DNA from: an uncultured Shinella sp.
GTDB lineage: Bacteria > Pseudomonadota > Alphaproteobacteria > Rhizobiales > Rhizobiaceae
DNA length: 15,617 nucleotides
Direction of reading: 5' to 3'
NCBI RefSeq assembly: GCF_946479415.1
Contig: NZ_CAMLFY010000111.1
Span: 1-15,617 of the forward strand
Part shown: positions 9,539 through 15,617 of the stretch, piece by piece
Position numbering within the stretch: position 1 is the stretch's first letter
Layout: every line of letters begins with the position of its first letter
Made by a program: the position numbers and the translations under genes
Notes under the pieces: generated by a model
What the model saw: only the letters and a program-made list of their open reading frames with translations
Told to the model about the DNA's origin: nothing
Databases searched by the model: none

Positions 9539-10776
9539 TGGGTCTTCTCCCCGTTTACTGCGGTTTCATACCAGGCAACGAAAAGCTTGCGTTCCTCATC
9601 GGAAACCTGGGTCACGTTGGCCGGCGGCATGGCATGCGAACGGCCGGCCTGCAGGTAGATTTCGCGGGCATGCTTGGCGATGTCGCTGTCGGTTTCCAGC
9701 GTCACGCCCTTCGGCGGCGTGACCATGCCTTCCCAGCCCGGCTCCTTGGCGTGGCACATGGCACAGCGTCCGGCGATGGTGTCGCGCACCTTCGGGAAGG
9801 CCTCCGCCGTCACGAAGGGTTGCTGGGCGGCCGAGAGCTTGGCATCGGCGGTTTCACCGGTCAGGATCTTCGGCACCGTGGAGAGCCACATGATGAGAAC
9901 GAAGAGCAGCGCGGTGGCAAGCCAGGTCCAGGTCGGGTTGCCCGTGCCGGCATGGGTCGTGTTGAAATAGTGGCGGATCGTGACGCCCATCAAAAAGACC
10001 AGCGAGGCGATGATCCAGTTGAACTCCGTGCCGAAGGCCAGCGGATAGTGGTTCGACAGCATCAGGAACAGCACGGGCAGCGTCAGGTAGTTGTTGTGCG
10101 TGGAGCGCTGCTTGGCGATCTTGCCGTATTTCGGATCGGGCGTGCGGCCGGCGATGAGGTCGGCGACGACGATGCGCTGGTTCGGCATGATGATGAAGAA
10201 CACGTTCGCCGACATGATCGTGGCCGTGAAGGCACCGAGATGCAGGAAGGCGGCACGCCCGGTGAAGAGTTGCGTATAGCCCCAGGCGACGACGACGAGA
10301 ATGAAATACAGCGCGACCATCAGGCGCGTGTTGTCATTGCCGAAGGGCGACTTGCAGATTAGGTCGTAGATAATCCAGCCGAAGGCGAGCGAGCCGATCG
10401 AGATGGCGATGGCCACCGGCTTGGAGACGTCGAGCACGTTCGGATCGATGAGATAGAGGTCTGCGCCGGCATAATAGACGAGACAGAGCATGCCGAAGCC
10501 CGAGAGCCAGGTGGCATAGCTTTCCCACTTGAACCAGACGAGGTGCTCGGGCATCGCGGCCGGCGCCACGAGGTATTTCTGGATGTGGTAGAAACCGCCG
10601 CCATGGACCTGCCATTCCTCGCCATGCGCACCCGCCGGCAGGCCGGGATGCTTCTTCAGGCCGAGGTCGAGCGCCACGAAATAGAAGGACGAGCCGATCC
10701 AGGCGATGGCGGTGATGACGTGCAGCCAGCGCACGGCGAACATTACCCAATCCCAGGCAATGGCGTATTCGTACAT
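9535..10776 (-). CDS. puuD: Membrane-bound urate oxidase PuuD with C-terminal cytochrome c domain
   Basis: Oxidises urate to 5-hydroxyisourate at the inner membrane and passes electrons to a cytochrome c instead of to oxygen, so no hydrogen peroxide is made; this is the family known from alphaproteobacteria including Agrobacterium. The 413-aa protein has about eight hydrophobic segments (roughly residues 10-35, 88-105, 120-140, 152-170, 178-198, 230-247, 254-270, 284-303) in the PuuD domain. A soluble cytochrome c domain follows, with haem motif CAMCH (338-342) and a probable Met ligand M383 in AMPPANVT. Several membrane histidines (H19, H179, H243, H269) could bind haem. The ATG at 10776 has AGGAGG (10785-10790) 8 bases upstream. 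It overlaps guaD by ATGA and is divergent from a LysR-type regulator. The N-terminal part could be taken for a generic membrane protein, but the fused CxxCH and the purine neighbours settle it. Confidence 0.95.
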
Positions 10777-10825
10777 GGGGATACCCTCCTCCCGATCTTC
10801 ACCGAAATGAATGCCATCAAGTTAT

Positions 10826-10836
10826 TTTCCAGGAAA
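10826..10836. promoter_or_regulatory. Small inverted repeat in the puuD / LysR-type divergent promoter region
   Basis: TTTCC-A-GGAAA is a perfect 5-bp inverted repeat in the 143-base region between the divergent starts of puuD and the LysR-type gene. It could be part of a regulator site, but it does not meet the T-N11-A rule of LysR boxes, and it also resembles the TTCC/GGAA words seen upstream of gcl. I find no convincing -35/-10 pair in this region. Confidence 0.3.
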
Positions 10837-10919
10837 TCCCGGCAAATCACCAACACTTTCAAAAAAAACTAGAAGATAACCGCCTCTTTGTTCCGCACGC
10901 CAATGTGGTAGAAAGGCCT

Positions 10920-11867
10920 ATGTCCTATCTCGATAATGTGCGCGTTTTTGTTCGCGTGGTCGAACTCGGTACTCTCTCGGCGGCAGGGCGCGACCAGCGT
11001 GTCACCCCGGCTGTCGCCAGCAATCGCATCAAGGAACTCGAGCGCCATCTCGGCGTGCGCCTGTTCAACCGCACGACGCGAAAGCTGTCGCCGACCGAAC
11101 ATGGCCGCGTGTTCTACGAGGGAGCCGTCAAGATCATCGAGGCCGTCAACGAAGCGGAAGCGGCGATCGCCGATCTCTCGCGCAATCCCAAGGGCTCGCT
11201 CCGGATCACCGCCCCGCTCGGCATCGGCCGCCGGCTGATTGCCTCGGGCATTCCGGAATTCCACGATAAATACCCCGATATAGAGGTGCGCGTGCGCCTG
11301 TCGGACCACAATGTCGATATCCTCGCCGAAGGCGTCGATGTCGCCTTCAAGCTCGGCGTGCTCGAGGATTCGAACCTGCGCATGCGCGGCATCCTCAAAT
11401 GCGAGCGCGTGCTCTGCGCCTCGCCGGAATACCTCGCCCGCCGCGGCATGCCGAAGAACGCCGATGCGCTGATCGCCGAGAAGCATGAGTGTCTGCTGCT
11501 GCGCTATCCCGGCTCGAAGGAATATTTCTGGACGCTCGTCACACCCGAGGGGACCCGAAAGTTCGAAGTCGGCGGCCCCTATGACAGCGACGACGGCGAC
11601 GTGCTGACCCAATGGGCGCTGGAAGGGCGCGGCATCATCAACAAGCCGCTGTTCGAGGTGAAGGCCCATCTGACCGAAGGCCGCCTGGTGGAAATCCTGA
11701 AAGATACCCCGCCCGCCTCCGTCCAGCTCGCCGCCATCTATCCGCACAAGCGTTTTCAGGACCCGAAGGTGCGCCTGATGATCGACTTCATGGCCGAGCG
11801 ATGTCAGCGGCTCATCGGCAAGCTGCTTGGCGAAGAGCCGGCGGTTGAAACGGCCGACGAGGCCTGA
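10920..11867 (+). CDS. LysR-family transcriptional regulator of the purine-catabolic genes (inferred target)
   Basis: A 315-aa LysR-type regulator. The N-terminal winged helix-turn-helix covers about residues 1-60, with AAGRDQRVTPAVASNRIKEL as recognition region and LERHLGVRLFNRTTR leading into the linker helix. The effector-binding domain (about 88-295) begins GSLRITAPLGIGR. The ATG at 10920 is preferred because MSYLDNVRVFVRVVELG is the normal beginning of this subgroup; an in-frame GTG at 10905 adds five residues. It lies between xdhC and puuD, transcribed divergently from puuD-guaD and convergently to xdhABC, so it probably regulates urate or purine use. The effector is unknown. Its last 64 bases overlap the 3' end of xdhC on the other strand, and the acidic tail GEEPAVETADEA looks like an extension past the conserved domain. 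Confidence 0.9.
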   Translation: MSYLDNVRVFVRVVELGTLSAAGRDQRVTPAVASNRIKELERHLGVRLFNRTTRKLSPTEHGRVFYEGAVKIIEAVNEAEAAIADLSRNPKGSLRITAPLGIGRRLIASGIPEFHDKYPDIEVRVRLSDHNVDILAEGVDVAFKLGVLEDSNLRMRGILKCERVLCASPEYLARRGMPKNADALIAEKHECLLLRYPGSKEYFWTLVTPEGTRKFEVGGPYDSDDGDVLTQWALEGRGIINKPLFEVKAHLTEGRLVEILKDTPPASVQLAAIYPHKRFQDPKVRLMIDFMAERCQRLIGKLLGEEPAVETADEA

Positions 11868-12688
11868 GTTCGCTTTGCGGACCATGTCAGTGCCGCCGTC
11901 ATGATCTCGGAGGCGGCAAGCGTCGCGATGACGGCCGGGCGCTTGTCCTTCACCGCCGTGCCGCCGATCGGGCAGACGAGGTTTTCGAACAGATCGGGCT
12001 GGCCCACCTCGCGCGACAGCCAGTTGCGGAAGGTGGCGCGCTTGGTCTTCGAGCCGATCATGCCGACATAGGCGGCGTCCGGGCGCTTCAGCGCCTCGGC
12101 GGCGATGAGGAAATCGAGCGCGTGGTCGTGCGTGAGGATCACGAAGCTGCTGCCGGCGGGCGCATCGCGCACCACGGCCTCGGGCATCGCCGTCAGGCAG
12201 GTCTCGATGCGCGTCACCGTCGAGGCGATCAGCTCGTCCTCCCGCGTATCCACCAGAATGACGCGCAGCGGCGCAAGCGACAGCGCCATGGAAAGCGCAT
12301 CGCCGACATGGCCCGCACCGAAGACATAGACATGCGGGCGCGAGGCCATTTCGCGGTCGCTGCGGGCAATGAGGTCGCGCGCGATCAGCGGCGTCACCGC
12401 CGTGAAGGTCAGCCCGACCCGGCCGCCGCAGCACTGGCCGATCTCCGGGCCGAGCGGCACGTTCATCGGCTCGGCATCGACCGCAAAGCGCAGCGCCCGC
12501 CTTGCGTGGTCGATCGCCATATATTCGAGCTGCCCGCCGCCGATCGTCGCGAAGATGCCGCGCTCCGACACCAGCATGAAGGCATCCGTATCGCGCGGCG
12601 TAGACCCCGCCGCGCCCGACACTTCCACCAGGATGGTTGCCTGCGCCCGGCGCAGGAAATCCCTGATATCTTCGCGCGCGGCGGGCAT
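11804..12688 (-). CDS. xdhC: Xanthine dehydrogenase accessory protein XdhC
   Basis: Chaperone that binds molybdenum cofactor, supports its sulfuration and delivers it to the large Xdh subunit; it is not part of the mature enzyme. The 294-aa protein has the XdhC/CoxI N-terminal domain (about 10-95) with GSTPR (28-32), GGGQLE (50-55) and QCCGG (85-89), whose cysteines are candidates for cofactor binding. A Rossmann-like C-terminal domain follows, with VFGAGHVGDAL (122-132) and MIGSKTKR (210-217). It starts 4 bases after the xdhB stop, with AAGGGG about 7 bases upstream of the ATG, in the xdhA-xdhB-xdhC operon. The conserved part ends near residue 265 (AASEIMTAALTW). The last 25 or so residues, rich in Ser and Ala, are encoded opposite the LysR-type gene's end and look like read-through into antisense sequence. 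Confidence 0.93.
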   Translation of the reverse strand: MPAAREDIRDFLRRAQATILVEVSGAAGSTPRDTDAFMLVSERGIFATIGGGQLEYMAIDHARRALRFAVDAEPMNVPLGPEIGQCCGGRVGLTFTAVTPLIARDLIARSDREMASRPHVYVFGAGHVGDALSMALSLAPLRVILVDTREDELIASTVTRIETCLTAMPEAVVRDAPAGSSFVILTHDHALDFLIAAEALKRPDAAYVGMIGSKTKRATFRNWLSREVGQPDLFENLVCPIGGTAVKDKRPAVIATLAASEIMTAALTWSAKRTQASSAVSTAGSSPSSLPMSR

Positions 12689-12692
12689 GGTC

Positions 12693-15047
12693 TTACCCCT
12701 TCTTCTCAGCCTTGAGCCGCTCGATGGCCATCAGCACGCATTCGGGCGTTGCCGGCGCATCGAGGCGCGGGCAGATTTTATGATCCGCCACGCTGGCGAT
12801 GGCATCCGAAAGCGCATGCAGCACGGCCAAGCCAAGCGGCAGCGGCGGCTCGCCGACCGCCTTGGAGCGATGGACCGTCGGCTCGTAAGCCTCCGACCAG
12901 TCGGTGAGGTTGACGTTGAAGATCTTCGGGCGGTCCGAAGCGAGCGGGATCTTGTAGGTGGAGGGTGCATGGGTGCGCAGCCGCCCCTTGCCGTCCCACC
13001 ACAGCTCCTCCGTCGTCAGCCAGCCCATGCCCTGGATGAAGCCGCCCTCGATCTGGCCGATATCGATGATCTTGTTCAGCGAACGGCCGGTATCGTGCAG
13101 GATATCGGTGCGCTCGACGACATATTCGCCGGTCAGCGTATCGACGGAAACCTCCGAGCAGGCCGCGCCATAGGCGTAGTAGTAGAAGGCATGGCCACGG
13201 CCCTTCGAGCGGTCCCAGTGGATCTTCGGCGTCTTGTAGAAGCCGGCCGCCGAGAGCTGGATGCGCGCCATATAGGCCTGCTTGACGAGATCATTGAACG
13301 CGATCTCGGCATTGCCGATGCGCACGCGGTTCGGCAGGAAAACCACCTGATCGCGCGGAATCTGGTATTTTTCAGCCGCGAAATCGGTCAGCCGGTCCTT
13401 GATCTGGCGGGCGGCATCCTGCGCGGCCATGCCGTTCAGGTCCGCACCCGAGGACGCGGCGGTCGGCGAGGTGTTCGGCACCTTGGCGGTCGTCGTCGCG
13501 GTGATCTTCACCCGGTCGAGATCGATCTGGAACTCTTCCGCCACCACCTGCGCCACCTTCAGGTGCAGGCCCTGGCCCATTTCCGTGCCGCCGTGGTTCA
13601 TGTGCACGGAACCATCCGTATAGACATGCACCAGCGCGCCGGCCTGGTTGGATTCCGTCTTGGTGAAGGAGATGCCGAATTTCACCGGGGTCAGCGCCAG
13701 GCCCCGCTTGACGAAGCGGCTATTGGCGTTGAATTCCCGGATCGCCTTGCGGCGGCCGGCATAGTCTGCGCTCTCTTCCAGCTCGGCGACGATGCGCTGG
13801 ATGATGCAGTCCTCGACCTTCTGGTGATAGGGGGTGACGTTGCGTGTCCCCTCGACGCCCATGGCGTCATAAAAATTCAGCTTACGGATATCGAGCGGGT
13901 CCTTGCCGACGGCGAAGGCCACCTCGTCGATGACGCGTTCCGCACCGACCATGCCCTGGGGACCGCCGAAACCGCGAAACGCGGTGTTGGACACCGTGTG
14001 GGTGTGCAGGAGCGCCGATTTGGCATGCACATGCGGGAAGAAATAGGCGTTGTCGCAGTGGAACAGGGCACGGTCGCCCACCGGGCCGGAGAGGTCCGCC
14101 GAGAAACCGGCCCGGAGAGCGAACGTGTAGTCGATACCGAGGATGCGGCCCTCGTCGTCGAAGCCGACATCGTAGTCGATGGCGAAATCGTGCCGCTTGC
14201 CGGTGGCGACCATGTCCTCGTCGCGGTCGAGCCGCACCTTGACGGCGCGGTTGAGCTTCTTGGCGGCGATGGCGGCGAGCGCCGCGCACTGGTTGGCCTG
14301 CGTTTCCTTGCCGCCGAACCCACCACCCATGCGGCGCACTTCCACCGCGACCGCATTGCTCGGCACGCCGAGCGCATGCGCGATCATGTGCTGCGTCTCG
14401 CTCGGACCCTGCGTCGAGCAGTGGACGAGAACCTCGTCATCCTCGCCGGGCACGGCAAGCGACACCTGTCCCTCGAGATAGAAATGGTCCTGACCGCCGA
14501 GCCGCATGCGACCCTTCACGCGGCGCGGCGCGCTTTCGAGGGCTGCCGCCGCATCGCCGCGCTTCAGCGTCAGCGGCGGGAAGACCTGGGGATGCGTCGT
14601 CTGGTCGAGGTCCCAGATATCGATATTGGCCGGCAGTTCCTCATATTCGATCTTGGCGAGGCGCGCAGCGCGGCGCGCCTCCTCGCGGGTTTGCGCGATC
14701 ACGCAGAAGATCGGCTGGCCGTGGAACTGCACCTTGCCTTCCGCCAGAACCGGGTCGTCATGCATGCCCGAGGGCGAGATGTCGTTGACGCCGGGAATAT
14801 CCTCACAGGTCAGCACATCGACGACGCCGGGAGCGGCGCGGACTGCCGAGAGATCGACGGATTTCAGGAGGCCGTGCGCCACGGTGGAGAGGCCAAGGCC
14901 CGCATGCAGCGTGCCGGCCGGCTCGGTGATGTCGTCGATATAGACGGCGCTTCCGGCGACATGCTTGTGCGCCGAATCGTGGCGCACGCTCGCATGGACG
15001 CCGCCTTGGATCTTTTCGGCCTGGAGATCAGGAGTGTGCTTGTTCAT
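12693..15047 (-). CDS. xdhB: Xanthine dehydrogenase, molybdopterin-binding large subunit XdhB
   Basis: Catalytic subunit that hydroxylates hypoxanthine and xanthine to urate at the molybdenum centre; electrons pass to the Fe-S/FAD subunit XdhA. The protein is 784 aa, typical of split bacterial enzymes. It has the aldehyde oxidase/xanthine dehydrogenase hammerhead domain (about 25-140) and the molybdopterin-binding region after it. Key positions are E192 (YLEGQ) and R358 (AFRGFGGPQ), which match substrate-binding residues of the Rhodobacter enzyme. GGGFGGKE (241-248) and MGQGLH (490-495) contact the cofactor, and VGEPPLPLG (731-739) carries the catalytic glutamate E733. The E/R pair argues for a xanthine rather than an aldehyde or CO substrate. 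The ATG at 15047 is 4 bases after the xdhA stop and has only a weak ribosome site, so coupling to xdhA is likely. The last codons are 4 bases from xdhC. Confidence 0.97.
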   Translation of the reverse strand: MNKHTPDLQAEKIQGGVHASVRHDSAHKHVAGSAVYIDDITEPAGTLHAGLGLSTVAHGLLKSVDLSAVRAAPGVVDVLTCEDIPGVNDISPSGMHDDPVLAEGKVQFHGQPIFCVIAQTREEARRAARLAKIEYEELPANIDIWDLDQTTHPQVFPPLTLKRGDAAAALESAPRRVKGRMRLGGQDHFYLEGQVSLAVPGEDDEVLVHCSTQGPSETQHMIAHALGVPSNAVAVEVRRMGGGFGGKETQANQCAALAAIAAKKLNRAVKVRLDRDEDMVATGKRHDFAIDYDVGFDDEGRILGIDYTFALRAGFSADLSGPVGDRALFHCDNAYFFPHVHAKSALLHTHTVSNTAFRGFGGPQGMVGAERVIDEVAFAVGKDPLDIRKLNFYDAMGVEGTRNVTPYHQKVEDCIIQRIVAELEESADYAGRRKAIREFNANSRFVKRGLALTPVKFGISFTKTESNQAGALVHVYTDGSVHMNHGGTEMGQGLHLKVAQVVAEEFQIDLDRVKITATTTAKVPNTSPTAASSGADLNGMAAQDAARQIKDRLTDFAAEKYQIPRDQVVFLPNRVRIGNAEIAFNDLVKQAYMARIQLSAAGFYKTPKIHWDRSKGRGHAFYYYAYGAACSEVSVDTLTGEYVVERTDILHDTGRSLNKIIDIGQIEGGFIQGMGWLTTEELWWDGKGRLRTHAPSTYKIPLASDRPKIFNVNLTDWSEAYEPTVHRSKAVGEPPLPLGLAVLHALSDAIASVADHKICPRLDAPATPECVLMAIERLKAEKKG

Positions 15048-15051
15048 GGCT

Positions 15052-15617
15052 TCACGCAGCCTCGTATCTGGACACCTGCGCGGATGCCGCGCCCGATGTC
15101 GTTTCCGTGTAGAACCGCAGCAGCAGGTTTTTCGCCACCAGAGCGCGGTATCCGGCGGTGGCGCGCATGTCGGTCAGCGGCGTGTAGTCCTCCGCGTATT
15201 TCTCCATGGCCGCTTCCACGGTCGCCTCGGTCCATTTCTGGCCGATCAATGCCTTTTCCACGGCGAAGGCGCGCTTCGGCGTCGCCGCCATGCCGCCGTA
15301 GGCAATGGTGATGCCGGTGACGATGCCATCGGCCGACAGCGCCAGACGGAAGGCACCGAGCGTTGCGGTGATGTCCTCGTCGCGGCGCTTCGTCACCTTG
15401 TAGACGGCGAATTTCTCACCCGCCGCCGGGGCCGGCACATGCACGGCTTCGACGAATTCGCCCGGCTGGCGGTCCTGCTTGCCATAGGCGATGAAGTAGT
15501 CTTCGAGGCGGATGGTGCGCCGCTCGGCGCCTTTGCGCAAGGTCAGCCTCGCATCGAGTGCGATCAGCGCCGGCGGCGTGTCGCCGATCGGCGAGCCGTT
15601 GGCGATGTTGCCGCCGA
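15052..15617 (-). CDS. xdhA: Xanthine dehydrogenase small subunit XdhA, C-terminal part
   Basis: Fe-S/FAD subunit that takes electrons from XdhB and reduces NAD+. Only the last 188 or so residues are in the window; the gene runs off the right edge in frame. The visible part begins with the FAD-binding signature GGNIANGSPIGD and continues through the CO-dehydrogenase-flavoprotein C-terminal domain (DYFIAYGKQDRQPGEFVEAV, then YKVTKRRDEDITA), ending NLLLRFYTET followed by a short tail. The [2Fe-2S] domains would be upstream and cannot be seen. A TTG at 15540 is internal and is not the start. The operon promoter is outside the window. It lies 4 bases upstream of xdhB. Confidence 0.94.
   Translation of the reverse strand, partial: GGNIANGSPIGDTPPALIALDARLTLRKGAERRTIRLEDYFIAYGKQDRQPGEFVEAVHVPAPAAGEKFAVYKVTKRRDEDITATLGAFRLALSADGIVTGITIAYGGMAATPKRAFAVEKALIGQKWTEATVEAAMEKYAEDYTPLTDMRATAGYRALVAKNLLLRFYTETTSGAASAQVSRYEAA

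Noticed and set aside
10869..12434. A 521-codon minus-strand open frame running opposite the LysR-type gene and within xdhC in another frame
   Set aside because: Both real genes occupy this DNA with clear domains; this frame is a shadow of both.
12369..15311. A 980-codon plus-strand open frame opposite xdhB
   Set aside because: The opposite strand encodes a textbook XdhB with all catalytic motifs. The long frame is a by-product of GC-rich codon use; its translation has no recognisable domain and it has no ribosome site I can see.

Overview
The window looks like chromosomal DNA of a high-GC alphaproteobacterium in the order Hyphomicrobiales, most likely family Rhizobiaceae (Agrobacterium/Rhizobium/Ensifer/Shinella type). 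The evidence is the protein sequences (a PuuD-type membrane urate oxidase with a cytochrome c tail, an XdhA-XdhB-XdhC set, a MOFRL-type glycerate kinase), the codon use, and intergenic palindromes of the kind scattered through rhizobial genomes. I ran no database search; family calls come from reading the translations.

Layout, left to right. (1) 1-1768, plus strand: the 3' part of epmA and complete epmB, overlapping by a GTGA, which together make and attach beta-lysine to elongation factor P. (2) 1769-2152: a gene-free stretch holding a frameshifted C-terminal scrap of an IS110-family transposase, a palindromic repeat and a strong intrinsic terminator facing the next operon. (3) 2153-7140, minus strand: gcl-hyi-glxR-ttuD, the glycerate route that turns two glyoxylates into phosphoglycerate; two of its spacers contain palindromes. 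(4) 7304-8128, plus strand: a divergent IclR-family regulator, with repeated IclR-like half sites in the shared intergenic region. (5) 8195-10776, minus strand: puuD-guaD, overlapping by ATGA. (6) 10920-11867, plus strand: a LysR-family regulator divergent from puuD. (7) 11804-15617, minus strand: xdhA (cut by the window end), xdhB and xdhC, with gaps of only 4 bp; xdhC overlaps the LysR gene tail to tail.

Together, regions 3 to 7 form a purine-salvage island. GuaD converts guanine to xanthine, XdhAB (matured by XdhC) oxidises xanthine to urate, and PuuD oxidises urate at the membrane. Further ring-opening steps, whose genes are not in this window, release glyoxylate, which Gcl, Hyi, GlxR and TtuD feed into central metabolism. 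The two regulators sit at the two divergent promoter regions.

I found no clearly undescribed system. The points most worth a second look are the palindrome-rich spacers inside the gcl operon, the IclR half-site cluster, the IS110 scrap beside a palindromic repeat, and the tail-to-tail overlap of xdhC with the LysR gene.
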